The position numbers and the translations under genes were made by a program. The notes under the pieces are model-generated. The model ran no database searches. It was not told where the DNA came from and saw only the letters and a list, made by a program, of their open reading frames with translations. From NCBI RefSeq assembly GCF_002514725.1, contig NZ_NTLB01000004.1, positions 62,001 through 126,000 of the forward strand: 64,000 nt of DNA. Direction: 5' to 3'. The DNA is from Mangrovitalea sediminis. Its GTDB lineage: Bacteria > Pseudomonadota > Gammaproteobacteria > Pseudomonadales > Oleiphilaceae. Shown in pieces: positions 48,528-58,030 of the stretch (its first letter is position 1; every line of letters starts with the position of its first letter).

Positions 48528-50263
48528 GCAGTACCCAACCGAAACTTGCGGACTGGATGATCGAGCTGGACCGGGACATTGCCACTCTCGATGGAGCAAA
48601 ACAGGCCTGGACCCGCACTAGCATCGCCGAGCGCATGGCGCTGCTATCTGCCGTTCGCGAATGTCTGTATCCGGTGATCAGTCGCTGGGCGGAACTGGCA
48701 GCGCAACACAAGGGTATCCCCGAAGGCTCGCCACTGGCCGGCGAGGAATGGACATCGGGGCCCTATGCGCTCATGTCCGCCTGTAACGCGCTGCTTGAAA
48801 CCTTCAGCAAGCTGCAGGGCAAAACCTATATCGACGAGTTGCCGGTGCGTGACGTCCCGGGCGGTCGCATCGCCATGCGCGTCCTGCCCCACAATCTCTG
48901 GGATCGTTTACTGATGAGCGGTGTCACCGCCGAAGTCTGGATGGAGCCGGGAATCACCAGGGACAATCTCAAGGAGAACACCGCATCGGCCTATGACATC
49001 CCGGAAGGCCAGCGTCAGGGAAAACTCAGCCTGGTGCTTGGCGCCGGCAACATCGCCGCCATCGCACCACTCGACTGCTTTCAGAAGCTCTTCACCGAGA
49101 ACCAGGTCGTCATCCTCAAACTGAACCCGGTTAACGAATACCTGCGCGAAGTGCTCCAACCGGCGCTGAAGCCCCTGATCGACCGCAACGTGCTGCGTAT
49201 CGTTACCGGCGGCGCGGAGGTTGGCGAATACCTGAGCAATCACCCTGCGATCGAGGAAATTCACATCACCGGATCAGGCATTACCCACGATGCCATTATC
49301 TGGGGGCCGGGGGAAGAAGGCCGGCGCAACAAGGCCGCCGGCACACCACGCAACAATCGTCGCATCACCTCGGAGCTGGGAGCCGTCTGTCCCACCATCG
49401 TCGTGCCCGGCCCCTGGAGCGAGGCGGACCTGCGATTCCAGGCTGAACAGGTGGCTACGCAGAAACTGCACAACTCCGGCTTCAACTGCGTCGCCTGCCA
49501 GATGCTGCTGGTGCCCGAATACTGGCACCAGACCGAGGCCTTCCTGGACCAGTTGCGCGGTACTATGGCAACGGCGCCGGACCGGCCACTCTATTACCCC
49601 GGCGCCAAAGACCGCATCGGCACCTATACCGAAAAATATCCCAAGGCCGAACGACTGAGCGCACCGCAAGCGTCGGCGGACCGGGTTATCGTCCCACTGC
49701 GCGGGCAAGGACACGACCACGCCCACAACAACGAAGTCTTCGCACCGCTGATGACCGAGATGCGCTTACCCGGCGACACGGCAGAAGCCTATCTGCGCAA
49801 CGCCATCGAGTACTGCAACACTCATCTCCATGGCACCCTGGGCGCCAACATCGTGATCCATCCGGCGACCATCAAGGAGATCGGCAAGGTGCGCTTCGAT
49901 GAGCTGATCGCGTCGCTCAAGTATGGCTGCATCGCGATCAACACCTGGACCGGCGTCGGCTTTCTCACGGTTCAAGCCGTCTGGGGCGCCTATCCCGGCC
50001 ATACGCTCGATGATGTGCAAAGCGGTATCGGCTTCGTCCACAACACCTATCTGTTCGACAGGCCGGAACGCACCGTGGTCACCGCGCCCTGGCGCCCCTT
50101 TCCGCGCAACCTGTTGAGTGGAGAGCTGACCCTGCTGCCCAAGCCGCCCTGGTTCGTCACGCACAGACGCGCCCATATCGTCGGCGAGTTGCTGACCCGC
50201 TTTCTCTACAAGCCCGGCTGGCTCAAGCTGCCCCGGATCTTCATCAACGCGCTGCGGGGATAA
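48524..50263 (+). CDS. Aldehyde dehydrogenase family protein
   Basis: A 579-aa member of the ALDH superfamily, longer than usual (about 500 aa). LSLVLGAGNIAAIAPLDCF and IVILKLNP-like VVILKLNPVNEYL form the NAD site, ITSELGAVCPTIV has the general-base Glu, and HNSGFNCVACQMLLVP the expected catalytic Cys. The extra length is at the N- and C-termini; the basic, hydrophobic C-terminus may associate with membranes. Coupled to the AlkK-like ligase by an ATGA overlap. Confidence 0.9.
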   Translation: MSSTQPKLADWMIELDRDIATLDGAKQAWTRTSIAERMALLSAVRECLYPVISRWAELAAQHKGIPEGSPLAGEEWTSGPYALMSACNALLETFSKLQGKTYIDELPVRDVPGGRIAMRVLPHNLWDRLLMSGVTAEVWMEPGITRDNLKENTASAYDIPEGQRQGKLSLVLGAGNIAAIAPLDCFQKLFTENQVVILKLNPVNEYLREVLQPALKPLIDRNVLRIVTGGAEVGEYLSNHPAIEEIHITGSGITHDAIIWGPGEEGRRNKAAGTPRNNRRITSELGAVCPTIVVPGPWSEADLRFQAEQVATQKLHNSGFNCVACQMLLVPEYWHQTEAFLDQLRGTMATAPDRPLYYPGAKDRIGTYTEKYPKAERLSAPQASADRVIVPLRGQGHDHAHNNEVFAPLMTEMRLPGDTAEAYLRNAIEYCNTHLHGTLGANIVIHPATIKEIGKVRFDELIASLKYGCIAINTWTGVGFLTVQAVWGAYPGHTLDDVQSGIGFVHNTYLFDRPERTVVTAPWRPFPRNLLSGELTLLPKPPWFVTHRRAHIVGELLTRFLYKPGWLKLPRIFINALRG

Positions 50264-50358
50264 GGCAGCCGTGCAGCGTCAGGCGACAAGTGGGGCCGGT
50301 TTTGCTAGTCTGCCGCCCCATTTTCCACCATCACCGCCCTGACGCACGGAGTGAGGCA

Positions 50359-50988
50359 GTGACCCAATCGACAACCGCCAGCCAGCAAAGGCCCCGCAAC
50401 CCTCGGCCCGAAAAGTACGCCGAGCGCAAACGCGAGCTGGCACAGACGGCGCTCAGCACCCTCGCCGAACTCGGCTATGCCCGCACCAGTTTGCGGGACA
50501 TCGCCAAGGCTTCAGGCTGTTCTCTCGGCGTGATCCACTATTACTTTACCGACAAGGTGGAGCTGATCGGCTATTGCGTGGGCCTGTACAAGCAGGATTT
50601 CGTCGAAGACATCAACCGCGCCGTGGACAGTGCCTGTTCAGCGGAGATGCTGCGTCGCCAGATGTTCCAGGTGCTGGTGTGCTCGGTTCGCGACAACCCC
50701 AAAGAACATCGCCTCTGGTACGACATCCGCGCTCAAGCCCTCTTCGACGAGACCTTCCGTCCCGCCATGTGGGATATCGACAGTCAGATCGAAGCCGCCA
50801 CGGGGCGCTTTCTCTCCCGTCTTGGCGAACTCAGCCGGCGCCCGGTGCGGGTGGATGCGGGGACGGCCTACGCCCTGCTCGACGGCCTCTTCCAACGCTA
50901 TCTGCTACGCCACATCATCGGTGAAGAGCGCGCCTGTGAGCGTTTCGAGAAGGATCTGGCTACCGTAGTCGATGGTATGCTCGGCTAA
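50359..50988 (+). CDS. TetR/AcrR-family regulator
   Basis: A 209-aa regulator. The helix-turn-helix is GYARTSLRDIAKASGCSLGVIHYYFTDKVEL; the rest is a TetR ligand-binding helical bundle. The GTG at 50359 (VTQSTTASQQRP) is chosen, with GGAG eight bases upstream; the open frame also extends to 50290. Following the ligase and dehydrogenase genes by 95 bases, it probably regulates them. Confidence 0.9.
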   Translation: MTQSTTASQQRPRNPRPEKYAERKRELAQTALSTLAELGYARTSLRDIAKASGCSLGVIHYYFTDKVELIGYCVGLYKQDFVEDINRAVDSACSAEMLRRQMFQVLVCSVRDNPKEHRLWYDIRAQALFDETFRPAMWDIDSQIEAATGRFLSRLGELSRRPVRVDAGTAYALLDGLFQRYLLRHIIGEERACERFEKDLATVVDGMLG

Positions 50989-51024
50989 CCCACGCCCAAC
51001 CCCGGGATCAGCCACAAGGCCATA

Positions 51025-51504
51025 TCACAATCCCAGCTCGCTCAACCCCGGATGATCGTCCGGCCGGCGCCCTTGCGGCCAGTGGAATTTCCGCTGCTCG
51101 GGCGTGATGGGCAGGTCATTGATCGACGCATGACGCTCCGTCATCAATCCGTTCTCATCAAACGCCCAATTTTCATTGCCGTAAGCCCTGAACCAGTTGC
51201 CCGCATCATCACGCCACTCGTACGCAAAGCGCACCGCAATGCGGTGTCCTTCAAAAGCCCAAATTTCCTTGATCAGCCGGTATTCCAGTTCTCGATCCCA
51301 CTTCCGGCGCAGGAACGTCACGATCTGATCCCTGCCGGTCACGAACTCGGCACGATTACGCCAGCGACTGTCCGGCGAGTAGGCCTTCGAGACCCGTTCC
51401 GGATCGCGGCTGTTCCAGGCATCCTCCGCCAGCCGGACCTTTTCCCTCGCGGTTTCATGCGTAAACGGCGGCAGCGGCGGACGATGTTCGAGGGTATCGC
51501 TCAT
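51025..51504 (-). CDS. NTF2-like protein of the DUF1348 family
   Basis: A 159-aa SnoaL/NTF2-fold protein. [20 protein letters not shown] and [20 protein letters not shown], then [25 protein letters not shown] and [20 protein letters not shown], are the DUF1348 signature. Function is unknown; the family is often the sole target of a divergent TetR gene, as here. Confidence 0.92.
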   Translation of the reverse strand: MSDTLEHRPPLPPFTHETAREKVRLAEDAWNSRDPERVSKAYSPDSRWRNRAEFVTGRDQIVTFLRRKWDRELEYRLIKEIWAFEGHRIAVRFAYEWRDDAGNWFRAYGNENWAFDENGLMTERHASINDLPITPEQRKFHWPQGRRPDDHPGLSELGL

Positions 51505-51569
51505 TCTGATGTGCTCCTATAGCGGATGGAAACAACGTTGCGACCCATCATCCCCGACAGCACCAAAGG

Positions 51570-51610
51570 TAGACAGATCTGTCTACAGATTGACATAGAC
51601 AGACCTGTCT
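51570..51610. promoter_or_regulatory. Two palindromic operators between DUF1348 gene and tetR
   Basis: TAGACAGATCTGTCTA (51570-51585) is a perfect 16-base palindrome. AGACAGACCTGTCT (51597-51610) is a second copy broken only at its centre. Both hold the half-site AGACAG and lie 27 bases apart between divergent genes, as expected for autorepression by the TetR protein starting at 51648. Confidence 0.8.
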
Positions 51611-51647
51611 GTCACGATCCTTTTCGCACGCCAAACCCGGAGAGGCC

Positions 51648-52226
51648 ATGGCCCACCCTCAAGGCAAAACCGCCAAACCCGCACGCGACCGCATCCTCGA
51701 AACGGCCAGCCGGCTTTTCTATCAGGAGGGACTTCGCGCCACCGGCATTGACCGGATCATTGCCGAATCCGGCGTGGCCAAGATGTCCTTTTACCGCCAC
51801 TTCCCGTCTAAAACAGACCTGATCGTCGCCTTCCTGAACGCACGGCATCAGCGTTGGATGAGCTGGTTCAAGGGTGAAGTGGACAGGCGCATCGACTCGG
51901 AAGGCCGCCTCGACGTTATTGCCGAGGTGCTGGAGGAATGGTTTCAGCAACCCGATTTCAGAGGCTGCGCCTTTATCAATACGGTCGCGGAATCAGGGTC
52001 ATCCTCCAGCAGAGAACGGGAAATCGCCGTACAACACAAAGCCGAACTGGCCGACTATCTGGAAACCGTGGCCCGCAAGCTCGGCCTGCCGGAGCCGGCA
52101 GCGATGGCTGAAGATATGATGGTGATTATCGAGGGCACTATCGTGCGGCGGCAGATGACAGGCGATCGCAGGGTAACATGGGCGTGTCACCGCCTGATCC
52201 AAGCCATCAGCCGTCCATACACCTAG
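51648..52226 (+). CDS. TetR/AcrR-family regulator of the DUF1348 gene
   Basis: A 192-aa regulator. Helix-turn-helix EGLRATGIDRIIAESGVAKMSFYRHFPSKTDL at the N-terminus; the C-terminal helical domain has FRGCAFINTVAE, typical of a TetR subgroup linked to small inducible enzymes. The adjacent palindromes support local autoregulation. Confidence 0.93.
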   Translation: MAHPQGKTAKPARDRILETASRLFYQEGLRATGIDRIIAESGVAKMSFYRHFPSKTDLIVAFLNARHQRWMSWFKGEVDRRIDSEGRLDVIAEVLEEWFQQPDFRGCAFINTVAESGSSSSREREIAVQHKAELADYLETVARKLGLPEPAAMAEDMMVIIEGTIVRRQMTGDRRVTWACHRLIQAISRPYT

Positions 52227-52306
52227 GCAAGCAACGTGTTTCCGGACGAGCGTGTCTCATCCGGAAGTACCGCCACGAATGTCACGCCTACGCGGGATTG
52301 AAGCCT

Positions 52307-53248
52307 TTACTGATTGAACTCAGCCCGATTACGTCCGTTCTCCTTGGCCTTGTAGAGCAACCGGTCAACATCCTCGACAAAGGCCATGGCTTCCGTGTTA
52401 TGCAACGGAATAATGGTGCCTACGCCCAGGCTGACGGTCAGATCAGCACCAATACCGGATTTTTCGTGAGGGATCTGTGCATCGCGGATCATCTGGATGC
52501 AACGCTCCGCCACTTTCTTCGCGGCGTCGGCATCGGTCTCCGGAAGGACCAAAACAAACTCTTCCCCGCCAAAGCGACCGACGAAATCCCGGGCGCGGGT
52601 GGCGGCTTTGGAGAGGAGCGTGGCAACCTGCTTCAGGCAGTCATCACCCTGGATGTGGCCATAGTGGTCGTTGTACTGCTTGAAGTAATCGATATCGATC
52701 ATGATGACCGACAGCGGCTGGTGATTGCGTCGCGCATTGACCCATTCGACATCGATAATCGAATCGAACATGCGGCGATTGGCCACACCGGTCAAACCGT
52801 CCTTGAAAGACAGCTCCTCAAGCTCCTTCTGCAAGCGAACCAGTTCCTGCTCGGTTTTCTTGCGCTCATTGATATCGAACATGAAACCGATCAGGGCGTC
52901 GACGTCGCCGTCCCCGTTGCGTACCACATGAACGACATCGCGAATCCAGATGTAGTCTCCATCCTTGGTCAGGGCCCGGTAGTCGGCCTCATGGTCCGTC
53001 CCGGCCTTGGACTGCGCCACACAGAAATTGACCACTCTTTCGCGGTCTTCCTCATGGATACGCGATGCCCAGTCATCGATCCCTTTCCAGCTATCCTGCG
53101 GCCAGCCCAGCAGGGCTTCAATCTGAGGGCCGATATAGGCAAAGGTTAAATCACTCCAGTTGATCTTCCAGGGAATAGCCTGCGTCGATTCCAACAGCGT
53201 CTTGTAAACCGCGCTGTCGTCCTCCATCTCACTTCTCACATCTGTCAT
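52307..53248 (-). CDS. PAS-GGDEF diguanylate cyclase
   Basis: A 313-aa soluble sensor enzyme. A PAS/PAC domain (about residues 20-135) has YIGPQIEALLGWPQDSWKG and DGDYIWIRDVVHV. The GGDEF domain follows a short coiled coil, with DGLTGVANRRMFDSII and the active site GRFGGEEFVLVLP (GGEEF), so cyclase activity is expected. The RxxD inhibitory site five residues before GGEEF is present as RDFV-G. It makes c-di-GMP. Confidence 0.93.
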   Translation of the reverse strand: MTDVRSEMEDDSAVYKTLLESTQAIPWKINWSDLTFAYIGPQIEALLGWPQDSWKGIDDWASRIHEEDRERVVNFCVAQSKAGTDHEADYRALTKDGDYIWIRDVVHVVRNGDGDVDALIGFMFDINERKKTEQELVRLQKELEELSFKDGLTGVANRRMFDSIIDVEWVNARRNHQPLSVIMIDIDYFKQYNDHYGHIQGDDCLKQVATLLSKAATRARDFVGRFGGEEFVLVLPETDADAAKKVAERCIQMIRDAQIPHEKSGIGADLTVSLGVGTIIPLHNTEAMAFVEDVDRLLYKAKENGRNRAEFNQ

Positions 53249-53579
53249 AAGTCGTTATCGCATCAGGCAAAAAGAGGTATATGAAAGGCGGGAAACACCC
53301 ATTCTGCCGTCAAAAACGGGCAGGCCTTCCGGCATCGTTAATGAGCGCGCACGGGCCACTCGGAAGGGCTTGGCCAACCTCCTTGGCGCTACGGCATAAC
53401 GTTTATAGCATGAGGAAGGTGGCTCCATATATGAACATAAATTCTTATACTACAGACTTAGAGCAATTTGCTTGCCTTCACGGTAACGACCGGAATAAAG
53501 TCAGAAAATGCGTGACCCTTAATCGGTCAACGCTAGCTCCGCAGATAACAAGTCCAATCCGTATTCGAGGAGAAAGAGC
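53249..53579. other. Intergenic region upstream of the binding-protein gene
   Basis: 331 bases without a convincing gene. It must contain the promoters of the GGDEF gene (leftward) and the binding-protein gene (rightward). The stretch 53420-53470 is AT-rich and the most likely promoter zone. No repeat or RNA motif is recognised. Confidence 0.5.
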
Positions 53580-54803
53580 GTGAATAAGAATAAAATGCTC
53601 AGTAGTCTGGCCCTTGCGACAAGTCTCATGGTCGCGGCGGGCACAGCGAGCGCGGCGAAATTTTCCGACAACGAGATCAAGATTGGGGTGCTCGGCGACA
53701 TGTCGGGCGTGTATTCCACCGGCTTTAGCGGAAAAGGTGCCGTTGACGCGGTACAGATGGCAGTCGACGATTTTGGCGGCAAGATTGACGGCAAGCCCAT
53801 CAAAGTCATTTCCGGCGACCACCGCAACAAGGCGGACATCGCCTCTGCAACGGCACGTCAGTGGATCGACCAGGATCATGTGGACATGATCGCTGACCTG
53901 ACCAACTCCGCCGTAGGTCTGGCCGTACAGCACCTGGCAAACGAGAAGAAGGTCATCACCATCAACACGGGTTCGGCATCATCGGACCTCACGGGCAAAG
54001 CCTGCACCAAATACGGCATCCACTACGGCTATGACACCTATGCCCTGCCTCACGGTACGGCATCGGCCATCGTCAAGAATGGCGGCAAGAAGTGGTACTT
54101 CATCACGGCTGATTACACCTTTGGCCATTCGCTGGAAGCCAATACCGCTGCCGTCGTAAAACAGCATGGCGGTGAAATCCTCGGTCAATCGCTGGCGCCG
54201 CTGGGCACCAACGACTTCTCCTCCTACCTGTTGCAGGCTAAAGCCTCTGGCGCCCAGATCATCGGGCTGGCCAATGCCGGTAACGACACCATCAACGCCA
54301 TCCAACAGGCACACGAGTTCAACCTGACGGACAGCGGCGTGCAACTGGCAGGCCTGCTGGTGTTGCTGAGCGACGTTCAGGGTCTGGGACTGCAGACGGC
54401 ACAGGGCCTGTTGTTCACGACTGCCTGGTACTGGGATCATGACGCGGCTTCCCGTGAGTGGGCTGAGCGCTACATGAAGAAGTACGATCAGGCGCCGACC
54501 TTCCCCCATGCCGCACTCTACTCCGCGACCATGACGTACCTGAAAGCCGTCAAGGCTGCCGGTACCGACAATCCGGACAAGGTGCGTGCTGAAATGGGCA
54601 AAATGAAGATCGACGACTTCTTTGCTCAAGGCGGTCATATCCGCCCGGATGGACTCCTGGTGCACAAGATGTTCCTGGTCCAGGCCAAGAAGCCGGGTCA
54701 AGCCAAAGGCAAATGGGATCTGCTGAACGTGGTTCGGGAAATTCCGGCCAATGAAGCCTATCCGCCGATCAGCGAAAGCGTCTGCCCGCTGGATAAGATG
54801 TAA
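53580..54803 (+). CDS. ABC transporter substrate-binding protein (branched-chain amino-acid type)
   Basis: A 407-aa periplasmic binding protein of the Leu/Ile/Val (PBP1) fold. A signal peptide (to about residue 25, ending ASAA) leads into NEIKIGVLGDMSGVYSTGF, DGKPIKVISGDHRNKADIAS, and TLGTNDFSSYLLQAKASGA-like APLGTNDFSSYLLQAKASG. The start is GTG at 53580 with GAGGAG upstream. No permease or ATPase genes are adjacent, so it works with a transporter encoded elsewhere. A terminator follows at 54813. Confidence 0.93.
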   Translation: MNKNKMLSSLALATSLMVAAGTASAAKFSDNEIKIGVLGDMSGVYSTGFSGKGAVDAVQMAVDDFGGKIDGKPIKVISGDHRNKADIASATARQWIDQDHVDMIADLTNSAVGLAVQHLANEKKVITINTGSASSDLTGKACTKYGIHYGYDTYALPHGTASAIVKNGGKKWYFITADYTFGHSLEANTAAVVKQHGGEILGQSLAPLGTNDFSSYLLQAKASGAQIIGLANAGNDTINAIQQAHEFNLTDSGVQLAGLLVLLSDVQGLGLQTAQGLLFTTAWYWDHDAASREWAERYMKKYDQAPTFPHAALYSATMTYLKAVKAAGTDNPDKVRAEMGKMKIDDFFAQGGHIRPDGLLVHKMFLVQAKKPGQAKGKWDLLNVVREIPANEAYPPISESVCPLDKM

Positions 54804-54812
54804 GTATGGGAC

Positions 54813-54839
54813 GGGGGTGAGGCTGAATGCCTCGCCCCC
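54813..54839. terminator. Bidirectional terminator hairpin
   Basis: GGGGGTGAGGC (54813-54823) pairs with GCCTCGCCCCC (54829-54839) with one G-U pair and a 5-base loop. It lies between the convergent ends of the binding-protein gene and the LysR gene. Confidence 0.75.
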
Positions 54840-54859
54840 TTCAAGCCTTTCCTGCCAGA

Positions 54860-55729
54860 TTACCCCGCCGCCTGAAACACCCTCACGATGGACTCGATCA
54901 CGGCCCTGACGCGTGCCGTTCGGTTCAGGTCTCCGTGCATGACCAACCACAGATCGAAAGGCCTGAACCGCTCGGGCCAGATACGAACCAGATCCGGATA
55001 CTGCTCGCCCATATGCGTCGGCAATTCCCCTATCCCCAGACCGGCGCGTACCGCCTCCGCCAACATCAGGCCGGAACTGACTTCTAGCACGACTCGCGCC
55101 TTGTGGATCGGTTCGTCACAGAGCGCCTCGCTCTGATGGGCGGAGACCCGGCGCTGGTAAATCACCACATCATGACCCGCCAGCGCCGTCCCTGGCGAGG
55201 GTTCACCGCGCTCGGCCAGATAATCCCGGGAGGCATACAAGCCGCTTTCCCGACGGGTCAGGTGACGTGCAATGAGGTCAGGATCTGTCGGACGCACGGG
55301 CCTGATCGCCAGGTCCGTTTCCCGCCGGGTCAGATTGGTCAGTCGTGTCGAGGTGCTGAGAATAACGCGGATGTCAGGATGGCATTTATGCAGATCCTGC
55401 CAGGCCCGCATCAGATATACCTGAGCGATCGTATCAGTGCTGGCAACTCGCACCGTGCCCGATAGGCGTTCATCGAGCCCCTGCATTTGTCGTTGCAGTT
55501 GGTGAGCGGAACTCTCCATGCTCTCAGCCGCCGCAAAAGCCAGCTCGCCCGCTGGCGTCGGGGTATAGCCCGTCGGCGTTCGCAAGAACAAACGCGCATC
55601 CAGGGAGCGCTCCAAAGCCGCAAGGCGACGCCCCACCGTGGCCTGATCGATCCCCAGCTCCGTTGCCGCGGCCCGCAATGTGCCCTGCCGATAGATGGCG
55701 AGAAAAACGCGCGCGTTATCCCAGTTCAT
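54860..55729 (-). CDS. LysR-family transcriptional regulator
   Basis: A 289-aa regulator. The N-terminal winged helix reads NWDNARVFLAIYRQGTLRAA and LGIDQATVGRRLAALERSLD; the rest is a LysR effector domain. It is divergent from the MFS gene 122 bases away and presumably controls it. Confidence 0.93.
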   Translation of the reverse strand: MNWDNARVFLAIYRQGTLRAAATELGIDQATVGRRLAALERSLDARLFLRTPTGYTPTPAGELAFAAAESMESSAHQLQRQMQGLDERLSGTVRVASTDTIAQVYLMRAWQDLHKCHPDIRVILSTSTRLTNLTRRETDLAIRPVRPTDPDLIARHLTRRESGLYASRDYLAERGEPSPGTALAGHDVVIYQRRVSAHQSEALCDEPIHKARVVLEVSSGLMLAEAVRAGLGIGELPTHMGEQYPDLVRIWPERFRPFDLWLVMHGDLNRTARVRAVIESIVRVFQAAG

Positions 55730-55851
55730 GCTTGATCCTTGCCACAGCAGTGATGCATTTTTGCATCAGTCTACCGCATGGATTCCGATTTTTCGCATAC
55801 CAATAACGCCTTACCATAGCGTCTACATCTATCACGCGCAGGATCGCCACC

Positions 55852-57240
55852 ATGTCCACTTCCTGTTCAACGGCAATAGCATCTTCCGACGCCGGAACCC
55901 GCCGAAGCCATTGGCCGCTAGTCACGGTGGCGCTTGGCTTCGTGATGGCCATGCTGGATGTCACCGTCGTCAACGTCGCCCTCGATCACCTCCAGTCGGA
56001 TCTGTCGATTCCCCTCTCCGGACTGCTGTGGGTGGTCGACGGTTACACCCTGACCTTCGCTTCCCTGCTGTTGACCGGCGGAGCCCTGGCAAACCGCTAT
56101 GGCGCCCGGACCATCTATATGACCGGACTGGCCGTTTTCCTCACCGCCTCACTGATGTGCGCCATCGCTCCCAACGGTGACGTACTGATTGCAGCACGCC
56201 TGGCGCAAGGGATCGGCGCAGCGCTCTTCATGCCGAGTTCGCTCAGCCTCCTCAGCCAGTCCTATCCCGATGAGAAGGAAAGAATCACCGCACTGGGCAT
56301 CTGGTCCGCTATCGTCTCGGTGGCTGCGGCCAGCGGCCCCATTGTCGGCGGAGCCATCGTCGCCACGCTCGGCTGGCGCGGGATCTTCTGGCTCAACGTG
56401 CCCATAGGACTGCTGGGGCTGGTGATGGCTCGCCGTCACCTCGCCCCATCACCACGACGCGCGCAGGCCTTGAACCCAGTCAGCCACACTCTGGGAATGC
56501 TGGCACTCGGCACGCTCGCCTTCGGCTTGATTGAGGGGGGTAACCTGGGCTGGTCTTCGCGAAGCATCATCGCGGCCTTTGTCCTGGCCCTGTTTGCCAC
56601 AGTGGCCTTCGTTATCCGCGAATGCCGCGAAGCCTCGCCGATATTTCCCCGCGACCTGTTTCAGGACGCCCGCTTCGCTGCAACCAACGGCTTCGGCTTC
56701 CTCATCAATCTGGGTGCGTTTGGGCAAATCTTCCTGATCAGTCTCTACGTCGAGCAGGCCCGGGGCAACGACGCCTGGCATACCGGTCTGAACCTGCTGC
56801 CCCTGATGGCGATGTTTACGGCCGGGAACCTTATCTCCGCCCGCATCTCGTCCCGCCTCGGCACACGCATCCCGATGCTGTTCGGCGTTGCGGCAGCGGC
56901 CATCCTTTGTCCCGTCGTTGTCATCACTGGAATGCGTTTGCCCTATGACCTTTTTATTCCCCTTCTGATGGCCGCCAACCTCGGTGTGGGTATCGCCATC
57001 CCGGCCATGACGACCACGGTCATGCAGGTGGCGGGCCAGAGCCATGCCAATATCGCTGCGGCAGCGCTCAACGCCAACCGACAGGTCGGCACCCTGATTG
57101 GGGTGGCGGCGATGGGGGTTGTTCTGCATGCATTGCCGGACTGGCATAAGGCCCTACCGGTGGCCTTTGGCGTAATAACGCTGGCGTATGCGGGGGCTGC
57201 GCTGCTAGCGGGACGATACCTGGGTGGCAGCCATCGATGA
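55852..57240 (+). CDS. MFS transporter (DHA2-like drug:H+ antiporter)
   Basis: A 462-aa transporter with 12-14 membrane segments. The motifs TVVNVALDHLQSDLSIP and LLWVVDGYTLTFASLLLTGGALANRYG are typical of DHA2 family members; GAALFMPSSLSLLSQSYPD and VSVAAASGPIVGGAIVA follow. The ATG at 55852 is used. Its 3' end overlaps the convergent VC0807-type gene by 36 bases. Confidence 0.93.
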   Translation: MSTSCSTAIASSDAGTRRSHWPLVTVALGFVMAMLDVTVVNVALDHLQSDLSIPLSGLLWVVDGYTLTFASLLLTGGALANRYGARTIYMTGLAVFLTASLMCAIAPNGDVLIAARLAQGIGAALFMPSSLSLLSQSYPDEKERITALGIWSAIVSVAAASGPIVGGAIVATLGWRGIFWLNVPIGLLGLVMARRHLAPSPRRAQALNPVSHTLGMLALGTLAFGLIEGGNLGWSSRSIIAAFVLALFATVAFVIRECREASPIFPRDLFQDARFAATNGFGFLINLGAFGQIFLISLYVEQARGNDAWHTGLNLLPLMAMFTAGNLISARISSRLGTRIPMLFGVAAAAILCPVVVITGMRLPYDLFIPLLMAANLGVGIAIPAMTTTVMQVAGQSHANIAAAALNANRQVGTLIGVAAMGVVLHALPDWHKALPVAFGVITLAYAGAALLAGRYLGGSHR

Positions 57241-57888
57241 AGCCTGGGCGCGCTGCTTCATCCTCTTCCGGTACCACAAGGTCCACAGGACCAGCGCGCC
57301 GGTTATGCCGTACTGCACAAAGGGGGAAATCGCCAGGAAATGCTGGATGGGGAGGGTTTCCGCCATGTCGACGCGAACGGCCGCTTCAACCACCATCCCC
57401 GCCCCCCACATCAACGTCATTACCCGCATGCCGGCACGAAACCAGCTCAGGTCCTGCCAGCGGCGATCCCAGGTTGCCACCGCTTCGGGAACGTCGCCGG
57501 TGGTCATTTCACGGGCCAGATAAAAAATAATCGGCCTCGGCAGGACCAGGGACACCAGAAAGACCACCCCAACCAACCCCGTCACCAGCGATTCCCTCAC
57601 CAGCAGCAAACGCGCATTACCGCCCATCGCCATCAGGCCCAGCCCCAGCGCAATACCACCCAGGACCAGAACGGCCATGACATCCAGCCGCCGCCGTTTA
57701 AGGAGGCTCCAGACGCTCTCGATCAACGGCGGCAGACCGGAACAGACCAGGGCGATAAAGTTGCTCGTATGCCCCTTGAGCAGCGCATAGATCAGATAGG
57801 GTGCCAGCGCATTGACGAGCAAGGTGCGAACAATCTCGAACCGGACGGAACGGGATGGCGTCGAGGGGGAGTTAGAGTTCGATATCAA
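57205..57888 (-). CDS. VC0807-family membrane protein
   Basis: A 227-aa membrane protein with about six segments. NALAPYLIYALLKGHTSNF and ALVCSGLPPLIESVWSLLKR, then RLLLVRESLVTGLVGVVFL, match the VC0807 family of unknown function. The C-terminal tail is basic and lies over the MFS 3' end. Confidence 0.85.
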   Translation of the reverse strand: MISNSNSPSTPSRSVRFEIVRTLLVNALAPYLIYALLKGHTSNFIALVCSGLPPLIESVWSLLKRRRLDVMAVLVLGGIALGLGLMAMGGNARLLLVRESLVTGLVGVVFLVSLVLPRPIIFYLAREMTTGDVPEAVATWDRRWQDLSWFRAGMRVMTLMWGAGMVVEAAVRVDMAETLPIQHFLAISPFVQYGITGALVLWTLWYRKRMKQRAQASSMAATQVSSR

Positions 57889-58030
57889 CGACAGGGCTTC
57901 CTTGGCATTTTCGAAGAGGAGCGAACCCCATCATAGGCGCTGCATTTTTCGCAAACAACCAGCCGGATACAGGCTGATCATCGAGCGGGAAGCGCGCCGG
58001 CTTGACGGAGGCCACTCCTGTTTCAGGCGC

